Below the pieces are notes generated by a model. It was not told the origin of the DNA. It ran no database searches and saw nothing but the letters and a program-made list of their open reading frames with translations. A program made the translations under genes and the position numbers. From Kitasatospora phosalacinea (lineage in GTDB: Bacteria; Actinomycetota; Actinomycetes; Streptomycetales; Streptomycetaceae), in contig NZ_JNWZ01000041.1 in assembly GCF_000716545.1 (NCBI RefSeq), positions 1-62,288 on the forward strand: a stretch of 62,288 nt of DNA, given 5' to 3'. Positions 53,640 through 62,218 of the stretch are shown here, piece by piece. Numbering within the stretch: the stretch's first letter is position 1; the number at the start of each line of letters is the position of its first letter.

Positions 53640-54530
53640 ATGGGGAAGACAGCAGTGGTCACGGCCGGGACGGCCGGCATCGGACTGGAGACGGCGGTGG
53701 GGCTGGCGGCCGCCGGGTACGCGGTCACCGTGGTCGGCCGCGACCCCGACCGGGGCGCGCGAGCCGTCGAGCGGATCGGTGCGGCGAACCCGGCGCACCC
53801 CGGCCGGTTCCTCGCCGCCGACCTCGGCTCGCTCGACGAAGTGCGCGCGCTGGCCCGCCGGATCGCCTCCGAGCACGACGCCTCCGGAGAGCCGCTGGCT
53901 GTGCTGGTCAACAACGTCGGGGCGATGTTCCCCCGGCGCGCGGACCTGGACGGCATCGAGGCGTCGTTCGTCGTCAACCACCTCTCGCCGTACCTGCTGA
54001 CGGAGTTGCTGCTGCCCACGCTGACCGCCGGCGCCCCGAGCCGGATCGTGAACGTCACCTCGGGCGCAGTCGGAGTCGCCAAGCGCACGTTCGACGCCGT
54101 CGAGCCGCGCGGCGGCTACTACGGCTTCCACTGGTACGGCCGCGCCAAGCTCGCCAACCTCGCCTACACGCTCGACCTGGCCGCGCGCCTGGACGGCACC
54201 GGCGTCTCGGTCTTCGCGGCCGACCCCGGAGGCGCCGCGACCGACATGACGAAGGGCACCATGACCGACCCGAAGATCGTCTCGCCGGGCCTGCGGCTGC
54301 TGTGGCCGCTGGTGCGCCGCAAGTTCGAACGCTCGACCTCCGGCCCGGCGGCCACCGCCGCCAAGCCCTCGATCACCGCCGCCACCGACGAGACCCTGAC
54401 CGGCCGGACCGGCGTCCTCATCGGCGCCGACGCCCGCCCCGCGGCGCCGCCGCGCGCGGCGGCCGACCCCCGCCTCGTCGAAGCCGTGCGCCGGCTCAGC
54501 GAACGGCACGCGCCCCTGTCGGCGGCCTGA
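53640..54530 (+). CDS. SDR oxidoreductase (retinol dehydrogenase-like)
   Basis: 296 residues. Cofactor motif TAGTAGIG at 8-15 (first Gly replaced by Ala relative to TGxxxGIG), NNVG at 91-94, catalytic S141, Y166 and K170. The long C-terminus resembles WW-oxidoreductase/retinol dehydrogenase-like SDRs. ATG at 53640 after GGAGG. Preceded by two operators that also occur before the tetR gene downstream, so it is probably de-repressed by an unknown ligand. Substrate not deducible. Confidence 0.88.
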   Translation: MGKTAVVTAGTAGIGLETAVGLAAAGYAVTVVGRDPDRGARAVERIGAANPAHPGRFLAADLGSLDEVRALARRIASEHDASGEPLAVLVNNVGAMFPRRADLDGIEASFVVNHLSPYLLTELLLPTLTAGAPSRIVNVTSGAVGVAKRTFDAVEPRGGYYGFHWYGRAKLANLAYTLDLAARLDGTGVSVFAADPGGAATDMTKGTMTDPKIVSPGLRLLWPLVRRKFERSTSGPAATAAKPSITAATDETLTGRTGVLIGADARPAAPPRAAADPRLVEAVRRLSERHAPLSAA

Positions 54531-54605
54531 CCGCCCGACCGCCTGACAGGCCGGACGGCGCGGACGGTGCGGACGGCGTGAACAGCGCGGACGGCGCGGA
54601 CCATC

Positions 54606-54620
54606 CGGATGGGCCATCCG
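54606..54620. promoter_or_regulatory. TetR-type operator 3 (CGGATGGGCCATCCG), autoregulatory
   Basis: A perfect 15-base palindrome (17 bases with flanks) ending 15 bases before the tetR start. It is the best copy of the three. Confidence 0.88.
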
Positions 54621-54634
54621 GTTAGCATGTCCGC

Positions 54635-55213
54635 ATGACGACGCCCCTGCGCAAGGACGCGGCCCGCAACTGGGACCGGATCGTCTCCGTCGCCCGCACC
54701 CTGGTCGACCGGGGCGATCCCCTCCAGCTCAACGACGTCGCCCGCCGCGCCGGCGTGGGGGTCGGCACCGTCTACCGGCACTTCGCCACCCCCGAAGCCC
54801 TGTTGGAGACGGTCGCCGCCCCCTGCCTGGAGGGCCTGGCCGCGCACGGCGAACGGGCACTGGCCGACCCCGACCCCCGGCGCGCGCTCGAAGGCTTCCT
54901 GCTCCGCACCGTCGAGGCGCAGGTCACCGACGCCTCCCTGGCCCCCGTCACCGCCGCGGCCACCGACGCACTGCCGCGCACCACCGAACTCAAGCACTCC
55001 CTCCGGTCGACCGGCACCCGGCTCCTCGACCGGGCCCGCGACGCCGGAGCCGTCCAACCCGACCTCGACGCCGCCGACCTCGTCCCGCTCATGTGCGGCA
55101 TCGCCCACGCCGTCGACGTCCACGGCGGCACCCCCACCGACCGCGTCGACACCGCCCGCCGCTACCTCGCCACCTTCCTGACCGGCCTGTGCACCGCCCC
55201 GCCGCCCGCCTAG
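54635..55213 (+). CDS. TetR-family transcriptional regulator
   Basis: 192 residues. Helix-turn-helix at about 28-50 (LNDVARRAGVGVGTVYRHFATPEALLE), followed by a TetR_C-type ligand domain. Its operator-like sites lie before itself and before the SDR gene, so the pair forms a small self-contained circuit. Its stop overlaps that of the transposase fragment on the opposite strand by two bases. Confidence 0.92.
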   Translation: MTTPLRKDAARNWDRIVSVARTLVDRGDPLQLNDVARRAGVGVGTVYRHFATPEALLETVAAPCLEGLAAHGERALADPDPRRALEGFLLRTVEAQVTDASLAPVTAAATDALPRTTELKHSLRSTGTRLLDRARDAGAVQPDLDAADLVPLMCGIAHAVDVHGGTPTDRVDTARRYLATFLTGLCTAPPPA

Positions 55214-55679
55214 GTGTGTTGTTCGGGCAGGTGGGGGCGGATGGCGCGGGAGGAGTAGGCGTTGTCGGCGAGGACGGCGTCCGGCGTCGTCCGTGGGCGG
55301 CCGATCGGACGGGGCGCTCGGATCCGTGCCATGACCCGCTCGAACGCGGGCGCGTCACCGGCCTGGCCGGGCGTGAGGACGAACGCCAGCGGCCTGCAGT
55401 GCCCGTCGGAAGGCAGATGGATCTCGGTGGTCAGTCCGCCGCGGGAGCGTCCGAGGGCGGGGTCGTGCGGCTCGCCGGCCGGGGCCCCTTTTGACGGGCC
55501 CGGCGGCGTGCCGATGCGCGCGAACGATCGTGGAGTCGACCGCGACAACCCGGTCGAGGTCGCCGGCGGCGTCGGCCCGGGCCGGCAATGCGGTGAAGCC
55601 CCTCTCCCACGTGCCGTCGGCGGCCCGCATCCGCAAGCGGTCGTGGGCGCCCTTCCACGATCCGAAGTCGGACCGGCAC
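55210..55679 (-). pseudogene. Truncated IS5-family transposase
   Basis: Two overlapping minus-strand frames encode parts of an IS5-type DDE transposase. One has WKGAHDRLRMRAADGTWERGF and VAVDSTIVRAH (first Asp); the other has GRSRGGLTTEIHLPSDG, then LAFVLTPGQAGDAP and AVLADNAYSS (second Asp). The frame change falls at AAAAGGGG (55485-55492). The N-terminus before WKGAH and the C-terminus with the third acidic residue are missing, so it is a dead fragment. No terminal inverted repeats were identified. Confidence 0.85.
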
Positions 55680-55684
55680 GACCG

Positions 55685-55717
55685 CGCGGGCGGTCGGGGA
55701 GAGTCCGACCGCCCGCG
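55685..55717. terminator. Hairpin terminator of the carboxypeptidase gene
   Basis: A perfect 13-bp stem (55685-55697 / 55705-55717) with a 7-base loop, 11 bases after the stop codon. Confidence 0.85.
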
Positions 55718-55728
55718 GCGTGGTGGGG

Positions 55729-57336
55729 TCAGGCGTGGTGGCCGTCGCGGTGTTCCGCGCACGCCTCCTGCTGGAGGACGACGGCGATCTGGTCGACGTC
55801 GTCGTTGACGTCGAAGAACCCCTGGATGTCGGGGGCCGCCGCGCCGTTGACGCCGACGAAGAAGGTGAAGAGGTGGCCGTCCTCCGCCTCCAGGTAGCCC
55901 GCGTAGGTCTGCGCGTTCACGGCGAGCTGCTGGTTCAGCTCGTCGAAGCCGATGATGGTGCCGGGCTTCGCGAAGACCTTGCCCTTGGCCGGGCAGTCGT
56001 CACTGGTGCAGTAGAGCGCGCCGGTGCCGGAGACGCCCAGGATCGGCAGCGAGGTGCGGAAGGCGTCCGCGTCGGGGGTGCGCAGCCAGTACGCGAGCAG
56101 CTGGTTGAGCCCGGCGGGGGTGACGCGGTCGACGGGCACGTCGCCGCGGCCGTCCGCCATCTGGAACTGCGTCGGGTCGAGCTGCGCCGTGTTGGCGAGG
56201 AAGTCGCGGATGACGGGGAAGCCGTCGAAGCAGTTCGTGCTGCCGTGCAGGGTGGCGATGTTGCACAGGGCCAGGTTGGCGCCGAGGTTGTGACTGACGT
56301 TCAGGATCAGCTTGGCGTAGTCGCGGTACGGCGGTGAGACGTAGGCGGCCACCTGCGGGTCGCCGTCGTAGTCGGCGGGCAGCGCGCCGTCCGGGTTGGG
56401 CCCGGTCGGCGGGGCGGTGACGGTGACCCCGGCGCGGCCGAGGGCCTCGATCAGGGCGGTGCGCCCGAACGCGTTGGGGTCCTTCACCTGGGAGATCTTC
56501 AGGGCGGGCGCGGAGTCCGCGGCGATCGTCCCGGTGAGCGAGATACCGGTGCCGTCGGGGGACGTGGAGACCTGGATGTCGGTGGTGCCGCCGGCCTCCA
56601 CCGTCCGGACGTCGGAGGTGACCTGGTACGGCGCGACCTGCGGGCGCCAGGTCAGCTGGGCGGCCTGGCCGGGGGAGGTCGGGGTGCTCAGCAGGTCGAT
56701 GACGTTGTCGTTGACGATCAGGGGCGTCGGCTGGGGGCTGATCGGCGGGGGCGTGAACAGACGGGCGTCGATGACGACGTCGCCGTCGACCCTGGTGATG
56801 CCCGCGTCCCGGACCTGGCGGGCGATCTGGTCCAGGCCGGCGAGCGGGTCCTCCGGGGTGAGGGTCGCGCCCGGGATGTCGTTGGCGTAGGTGTGGTCGA
56901 TGGGGGTGAAGTCGACCGACCCGTCCGGCTCGGTCCGGCCGCCCATGGTGAGGTCGCCCTGCGCGACGAGCGCCAGGTTCCCGGTGAGGGTCGAGCCGTC
57001 GAGCCGGCCGATCGCGTGCACCGGCGTGGTGAAGCGGCGGTCCGGGCCGAGGGCGTGCCAGGCGCCGGAGATGGTGATCACCTTGACGGTCGACCCCGGC
57101 ATGAAGAACTGGTCGGGGTACTGGGAGTGGACGACCCGCCCGTTCGCGGGGTCGACCTCCAGCAGGCCCCACTGCGCGTTCCGGTACGCGGGCTTGCTCA
57201 TGATCGCGGTGATCTCGGGCGGGAGGCCGCCGTCGGCGTTCCTCGGAGGCGCGGCGGCAGCCGTACCGGCCACGACCGCGAGTGCGGCGCCGACGGTGGC
57301 CCAGGTCCGCAGCCGACCACGGATTCTTGATCGCAT
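55729..57336 (-). CDS. D-alanyl-D-alanine carboxypeptidase, PBP4 (S13) family
   Basis: 535 residues from ATG at 57336, chosen because it gives a clean signal peptide (about 1-29). Active-site SxxK is S82-T-V-K85 in MPGSTVKVI, the SxN motif is in NVSHNLGAN, and the third box is KPGT rather than the usual KTGT. The inserted domain between the first two motifs is typical of PBP4. It trims peptidoglycan peptides outside the membrane. GTG at 57381 is an alternative start. Length is normal for the family. Confidence 0.9.
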   Translation of the reverse strand: MRSRIRGRLRTWATVGAALAVVAGTAAAAPPRNADGGLPPEITAIMSKPAYRNAQWGLLEVDPANGRVVHSQYPDQFFMPGSTVKVITISGAWHALGPDRRFTTPVHAIGRLDGSTLTGNLALVAQGDLTMGGRTEPDGSVDFTPIDHTYANDIPGATLTPEDPLAGLDQIARQVRDAGITRVDGDVVIDARLFTPPPISPQPTPLIVNDNVIDLLSTPTSPGQAAQLTWRPQVAPYQVTSDVRTVEAGGTTDIQVSTSPDGTGISLTGTIAADSAPALKISQVKDPNAFGRTALIEALGRAGVTVTAPPTGPNPDGALPADYDGDPQVAAYVSPPYRDYAKLILNVSHNLGANLALCNIATLHGSTNCFDGFPVIRDFLANTAQLDPTQFQMADGRGDVPVDRVTPAGLNQLLAYWLRTPDADAFRTSLPILGVSGTGALYCTSDDCPAKGKVFAKPGTIIGFDELNQQLAVNAQTYAGYLEAEDGHLFTFFVGVNGAAAPDIQGFFDVNDDVDQIAVVLQQEACAEHRDGHHA

Positions 57337-57687
57337 ATACCCAGCCGTTTCTGGAATCGGGAAGACCCGCTGTGCGGGCACTCACGGCGCATCCTGGTGC
57401 ACCGGGTCCGACAACGGCGGCTGCTGAGCGGTGTGCTGACGGCGTGGGAGGCAAAAACCATTCACTCGGTCGAAGGCGGGGCGCCGCGGGGCCTGGCCCG
57501 CCGTCCGAACCGCCGTCGGCGCCCCGCCCCGACCGGCCGCGCTCCGGGCCGCGCTCCGGGCCCGCGCGGGGCCCCGGGCATGCGGGCCGGTGGAGCGGGC
57601 AGAAGGCCGCCGGGTGTGCCGGCCGCTGTGCCGTGGCGCTCCGGGCCGGCCCGCACGGGCGGAGACGAACGGGAAGGATGAGCGTCA
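57337..57687. other. Divergent intergenic region between carboxypeptidase and mscL
   Basis: 351 bases carrying the two divergent promoters. No operator or RNA element was recognised. GGGAAGGA lies about 16 bases before the mscL GTG. Confidence 0.5.
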
Positions 57688-58107
57688 GTGAAGGGTTTCC
57701 GTGGCTTCGTCCTACGGGGCAACGTGGTCGACCTGGCGGTGGGCGTGGTGATCGGAGCGGCGTTCTCGGGCGTCGTCACCGCCCTGGTCCGCGCCTTCCT
57801 CACCCCGATGGTCGGCCTCGCCACCGGCGCGGTGGGCGACTTCAGCCGCCGGACCGTCACCGTCCACCACGTGGAGTTCCCGTACGGCGGGTTCATCGAC
57901 GCCGCGATCACCCTCGTCCTCACCGCGCTGGTGCTCTACTTCCTGGTCGTGCTGCCGTTCAACAAGCTGCACGAGCGCTTCGCCCCGCACCAGGACGTCC
58001 AGGCCCCCAAGCGGGACTGCCCCGAGTGCCTGTCCGCGATCCCCGCCCGGGCGAGCCGGTGCGCGTTCTGCACCGCCGAACTCGTCCGGACACCCGACCT
58101 CCCGTGA
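57688..58107 (+). CDS. mscL: Large-conductance mechanosensitive channel with C-terminal zinc ribbon
   Basis: 139 residues, GTG start. The N-terminus KGFRGFVLRGNVVDLAVGVVIGAAF is the MscL signature with the pore helix; the second helix is ITLVLTALVLYFLVVLPFN. Instead of the usual charged helix, the C-terminus ends in CPECLSAIPARASRCAFCTAEL, a four-Cys zinc ribbon, as in many actinobacterial MscL proteins. It releases solutes on osmotic downshock. Its stop overlaps the next start (GTGA). Confidence 0.93.
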   Translation: MKGFRGFVLRGNVVDLAVGVVIGAAFSGVVTALVRAFLTPMVGLATGAVGDFSRRTVTVHHVEFPYGGFIDAAITLVLTALVLYFLVVLPFNKLHERFAPHQDVQAPKRDCPECLSAIPARASRCAFCTAELVRTPDLP

Positions 58108-59351
58108 GCGCTCCCGGCGTGACGGCCGCGTGGCGGACGAAGGCGGCGGACGGGTGGCGGGCCGTCGGACAGGCGCTGCGCCACCCGGTGCGCACGGCCC
58201 GCTCGCACCGCGAGGGGGTCGTGCAGACGGCCAGGGTCGCGGTGGCCTGCGCGCTGGCCTGGGAGGCCGCGGTCCTGCTGCTGGGCGAGGACGAACAGCC
58301 CGTGCTGGCGCCCCTGGCGGCGCTGCTGACCGTCCAGCTCACGGTGTTCCGGACGCTGGCGCAGGGACTGCGGCAGCTCGGCGGCGTCATGCTCGGGGCG
58401 CTGGCCGCCCTCGGCCTGCTGCGCCTGGCCGGGGCGAACTTCGCCAGCATCGGCCTCGCCGTCGGCGTCTGCCTGGGCCTGGGGAAGCTGCTGCGGCTGG
58501 GTCCGCAGGCCACCGAGGTGCCCGTCACCGTCCTGCTCGTGCTCAGCACCGGCGCGCCGTACGCCCCTGTCCGCATCTGGGACACCCTGGTCGGCGTCGC
58601 CTCCGGCGTCCTGGTCAACCTGCTCGCGGCGCCCCCCACTTACGTCGGCCACGCCGCGTACCAGTCCGCGAAGGTCGCCCGCCGCCTCGCCGACCTCGCC
58701 CGCGACACCGCCGCCGGGCTGCGCGACGGCTGGGACGAGCACACCTCCGACGGCTGGCTGCGCCGGGTCGAGGCGGTCGCCCGCGAACTCGACCGGGCGC
58801 GGGCGACGGCCGGCCAAGCCGAGGAGGGGATCCGCCTCAACCCCCGGCGGCTGCGGCAGGAGACCGATCCGGCGGTCGCGCTGGGGCCGCTGGACGAAGG
58901 GCTCACCTGCCTCGGCCACATCTGCGACCAGCTCGGCTCGGTGCTCCGGGGCCTCGACGACCTGGCCCGCGGCGAGCGCCAGTTCCCCCGCGAGGCCGGG
59001 GCCCGCACCGACGCCTGCGGGCGGGTGCGGCCGCTCGGCGACGTCCTGGAGGCCATCGGCGACGCGCTCGACGTCTTCGCCCGCATCCAGCGCGACCACG
59101 TCCGCGAGCCCGAGCACACCGACGACCTGACGGCCGCCCTGGAGCGCGGCCGCGACCACCACGCCGCGGCCGCCGAGACGCTCTGCCGCGCCGACCACGG
59201 CCCCGCCGTCTGGTCCCTGCACGGTTCGGTCATGGACGAGACCCGGCAGATCCTCCACGAACTCGACCCCCGCCACGGCCCCCACCCCGCTGCCCTGCAC
59301 CCCGAACCGCTCCGGCTCGCGGCCCCGCGCCGGAGCCTGCCCGGCGGCTGA
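58104..59351 (+). CDS. FUSC/aromatic-acid-exporter-type membrane protein
   Basis: 415 residues. About five or six helices between residues 40 and 185 (VALACALAWEAAVLLL-type, PLAALLTVQLTVFRTLAQGLRQ), then a long soluble, Arg-rich helical region. The N-terminal block with TVQLTV and GVxxG resembles the FUSC (AaeB/YccS) half-unit. Translationally coupled to mscL. Substrate unknown; family call rests on the membrane motif. Confidence 0.75.
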   Translation: MSAPGVTAAWRTKAADGWRAVGQALRHPVRTARSHREGVVQTARVAVACALAWEAAVLLLGEDEQPVLAPLAALLTVQLTVFRTLAQGLRQLGGVMLGALAALGLLRLAGANFASIGLAVGVCLGLGKLLRLGPQATEVPVTVLLVLSTGAPYAPVRIWDTLVGVASGVLVNLLAAPPTYVGHAAYQSAKVARRLADLARDTAAGLRDGWDEHTSDGWLRRVEAVARELDRARATAGQAEEGIRLNPRRLRQETDPAVALGPLDEGLTCLGHICDQLGSVLRGLDDLARGERQFPREAGARTDACGRVRPLGDVLEAIGDALDVFARIQRDHVREPEHTDDLTAALERGRDHHAAAAETLCRADHGPAVWSLHGSVMDETRQILHELDPRHGPHPAALHPEPLRLAAPRRSLPGG

Positions 59352-59366
59352 CCCCGCAGGAGGCCG

Positions 59367-59398
59367 GGGGCCCCTCCCGGTGCGCCGGGAGGGGCCCC
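59367..59398. terminator. Bidirectional hairpin between convergent genes
   Basis: A perfect 14-bp stem (59367-59380 / 59385-59398) with a TGCG loop, between the FUSC-type and fasciclin stops. Confidence 0.88.
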
Positions 59399-59415
59399 GT
59401 GGGTCCGGCGGATCG

Positions 59416-60081
59416 TCAGGAGGCGGGCAGCAGGACGGTGTCGACGATGTGGACGGTGGCGTTGGCGGTCTGGACGTTGCCGCACAGGACCTTGGAGTTG
59501 CCGTTGACGGTGAAGTCGGGCTGGGCGCCGGTGACGGTGAGGTCGCCGCCCTCCAGGGTCTTGTGGGTGCCGGCCAGGGCGTCGGGGGCGAGGCGCTCCG
59601 GGGTGACGTGGTAGGTGAGGACCTTGGTGAGCTTGGCCTTGTCGGCGAGCAGCGCGTCCAGGTCGGCCTTGGGGATCTTGGCGAAGGCGTCGTTGGTCGG
59701 CGCGAACACCGTGATGTCCTGGGCGGAGTTGAGGGTGTCGACCAGTCCGGCCTGCTTGACGGCGGCCACCAGGGTGGACAGCAGCGGGTTGTTGGAGGCG
59801 GCGGTGGCGACCGGGTCCGTGGCCATGCCGGTGAACGACCCGGCGCCGTCCTTGGGCACGGCGGCACAGGCGGCGCCGAAGGGCTGGCCGGCCGTCGCCG
59901 CGGTGGGGGCGGCGCCGCCGGACATCGCGGCGGAGGCGGTGGAGGCCGAGGCGGAGCCGGCGGCGGAGGCGGAGGAGGAACTGGAACCGCCGCTGCTGCT
60001 GCACGCGCCCAGGGTCAGGGCCAGGGCGCCGGCGGCGAGCAGGGCGGTGAAGGTGCGGCGGTCGCGGGTGGTGACGGACAT
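59416..60081 (-). CDS. Fasciclin-domain lipoprotein
   Basis: 221 residues. Lipobox LGAC at about 24-27, a Ser/Ala-rich spacer, then one FAS1 domain (about 85-221) with the H1 block DITVFAPTNDAFAKIP and the H2-type ending VHIVDTVLLPAS. Such surface proteins resemble MPT70/MPT83. It follows the molybdopterin oxidoreductase on the same strand (61-base gap), a pairing often seen in actinobacteria. Confidence 0.92.
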   Translation of the reverse strand: MSVTTRDRRTFTALLAAGALALTLGACSSSGGSSSSSASAAGSASASTASAAMSGGAAPTAATAGQPFGAACAAVPKDGAGSFTGMATDPVATAASNNPLLSTLVAAVKQAGLVDTLNSAQDITVFAPTNDAFAKIPKADLDALLADKAKLTKVLTYHVTPERLAPDALAGTHKTLEGGDLTVTGAQPDFTVNGNSKVLCGNVQTANATVHIVDTVLLPAS

Positions 60082-60142
60082 GGTGGATCGCTCCTCTGAG
60101 GAAGGGTGAAGTGGTGCGGTGGAACGGGTGGTCGACGAAAGG

Positions 60143-61795
60143 TCAGGTGACGGTGACGACGGTGCTGTGCCAGCCCGTCGCCCCGGCGGGGAAGGGCGCG
60201 GCGCGCCGCTCGGGCTGCACGGCGCCGGTGGCGTCGGTGGCGCGCACCTCGATCCGGTGGGTGCCGGGCGGCGCGCCGGACCAGCGGTAGGACCACTGGC
60301 GCCACAGGTCGGGCCCGGCGTCGGCGGCCAACTCGGCCTGCAGCCAAGGGCCTTCGTCGATCCGCAACTCGACGGCGGCGACGCCCCGGTGGGTGGCCCA
60401 GGCCGTCCCGGCGACGTCCACGTCCCCCGCCGGGACTCTGGCGAACGGCGCGGGCACCTCGATCCGGGAGGCGGTGCGGACGGCGCCGGTGCGGTCCCAG
60501 CCGCGCCGCACCCAGTACGGGTCGAAGGCGGCGAAGGCGGTGACCTCCAACTCCACCAGCCACTTGGTGGCGGAGGTGTAGCCGTAGAAGCCGGGAACGA
60601 CGGTGCGGCACGGGAAACCGTGCGCGAGCGGCAGCGCCTCGCCGTCCATGCCCACCGCGAGCAGCGCCCGGCGCCCGTCCAGCACGGACTCCAGCGGCGT
60701 GCCGATGGTCATGCCGTCCTTCGAGCGCCCCACCAGCTGGTCGGCCCCGGCGCGGACCCCGGCGCGGCGCAGCAGCGCGGGCAGCGCCGCGCCGAGCCAG
60801 CGGGTGGTGCCGACGTACGGGCCGCCGACCTCGTTGGAGACGCAGGACAGGGTGTGGTCCAACTCCTCCAACGGCTCGCGCAGCAGCTCGTCGAAGGTGA
60901 TCGACTGCGGGCGGTCGACCAGGCCGTGGATGCGCAGCGTCCAGTCGCGCGGGTCGACCCGGGGGATCGTCAGCGCGGTGTCGACCCGGTAGAAGTCGGC
61001 GTTCGGCGTGGTGAACGGCGACAGGCCGGGGACGTTCGGGTGCGCGGCGGCGGGTAGCGGCGGCGGCGGGGCGGCGGGCGCGGGGAGGCGGACGGCGTCG
61101 CGGGCGGCGGTGACGTCGTAGCGGCGGTCCGTCAGGGCGCGCCCGCCCACCCCGGCGAGCGTGCCCGCCGCGAAGGTCGCGACGGTGGCGGCCAGCACGG
61201 TCCGACGGTTCGCCGACCCGGCTCGCTGCGGAGGGACTTCGGGCAGACCGCGCTCGGGGCCGTCCGCCGCCGGCCGGGGCGCGGCGGGCGTGCTCCCCGC
61301 CCGGCGCCACAGCCGGGCCAGGAGCAGGACGGCCGCGGCACCGACCAGGCCCGCGAGGAGCGACGGCGCGCAGTCGGCGGCGGCCGCGCCGGGACGGGAC
61401 AGCGCCGCCCGGGCACCGAGGGCGCCGAAGGCCCCGAACACCGCCGCGCCGACGGCCGGACGGCGCACCGCGAGCAGACCGGCCAGCGCGGCGAGCAGGG
61501 CCGTCGTCAGGTGGATGCCGCCCAGCAGCACGGCCTTGTCGTGGGTGCCGAAGGTGCGGACGGCGTACTCCTTGAGCGGCGTCGGCGTCAGGTCCACCGC
61601 CGCCGACCCGACCGCGACCACCGGCGCGGTCGGCACCCCCGTCGCGTACGCGGCGAGCTCGCCCGCGCCCAGCGCCGCCACCGCGGACGCCAGGCCGATC
61701 GCGGCCGCACCGGCGGCGCGCAGGACGCGGGCGCGGCGGCCGGACGGCGCGGCGGGGGGAGTCGGTTCGTGGGTCACATCTGCGGTTCGGGGCAC
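60143..61795 (-). CDS. Membrane-anchored molybdopterin-dependent oxidoreductase (sulfite-oxidase type)
   Basis: 550 residues. About four N-terminal helices (residues 25-165), a further hydrophobic segment near 200-220, then the sulfite-oxidase molybdopterin domain with the molybdenum-ligand Cys in DHTLSCVSNEVGGPYVGT and the C-terminal dimerisation domain (WATHRGVAAVELRIDEGPW). The reaction is unknown; related enzymes reduce or oxidise small sulfur or oxidised-protein substrates. The start is uncertain (GTG 61795 or 61777); neither has a strong ribosome site. Confidence 0.87.
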   Translation of the reverse strand: MPRTADVTHEPTPPAAPSGRRARVLRAAGAAAIGLASAVAALGAGELAAYATGVPTAPVVAVGSAAVDLTPTPLKEYAVRTFGTHDKAVLLGGIHLTTALLAALAGLLAVRRPAVGAAVFGAFGALGARAALSRPGAAAADCAPSLLAGLVGAAAVLLLARLWRRAGSTPAAPRPAADGPERGLPEVPPQRAGSANRRTVLAATVATFAAGTLAGVGGRALTDRRYDVTAARDAVRLPAPAAPPPPLPAAAHPNVPGLSPFTTPNADFYRVDTALTIPRVDPRDWTLRIHGLVDRPQSITFDELLREPLEELDHTLSCVSNEVGGPYVGTTRWLGAALPALLRRAGVRAGADQLVGRSKDGMTIGTPLESVLDGRRALLAVGMDGEALPLAHGFPCRTVVPGFYGYTSATKWLVELEVTAFAAFDPYWVRRGWDRTGAVRTASRIEVPAPFARVPAGDVDVAGTAWATHRGVAAVELRIDEGPWLQAELAADAGPDLWRQWSYRWSGAPPGTHRIEVRATDATGAVQPERRAAPFPAGATGWHSTVVTVT

Positions 61796-61884
61796 CGGCG
61801 GGGCCGGATTGGTCGAAGCCGCGGCCTCCTCCGATCGGGTGAAACCGGCGACGGGGCCCGCCCAGTGCGGAGCCCCTGCTCGCT

Positions 61885-62001
61885 CCGATAGGAACCGAGG
61901 TGCCAGAGCTCGATGCTGTCGAGCCGGGCGGAGCCGCCCTCGGCGAACAGTTGGACGCCCTGGCTGCCGGGATCGGTCAAGACCTGATCGGGGGTGCCCC
62001 G
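61885..62001 (-). pseudogene. C-terminal remnant of a GH32-type fructan hydrolase
   Basis: A minus-strand segment reads VLTDPGSQGVQLFAEGG followed by SARLDSIELWHLGSYRS, closely resembling the C-terminal beta-sandwich end of GH32 enzymes. No stop follows directly and no catalytic part is present. It lies between the oxidoreductase and a LacI gene end, in a 423-base interval (61796-62218) with no intact gene. Confidence 0.6.
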
Positions 62002-62218
62002 GACCGGTCCGGGGCCGGACGCGGTGCCGGTGGGGACGCGCGCATGCGAGCTCCTTCGCAGAGCTTGGGCGGGGTGGGGGGCGCTCGCGGGCACGGCCGG
62101 GTGCGGCGGCTTCGGGGCATGGCTGTGCCGGGGCGGGGCGGCGCGGCGGCGGGTGCCGGGGGTGAGCGGGTCGTTGGTGGTGCGCGGTGGTGGTGTGCGG
62201 TGCGGTGGTGGTGTGGAA

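Noticed and set aside
58104..58113. GTGAGCGCTC operator-like half-site
   Set aside because: It is the start of the FUSC-type gene overlapping the mscL stop; coding sequence explains it.
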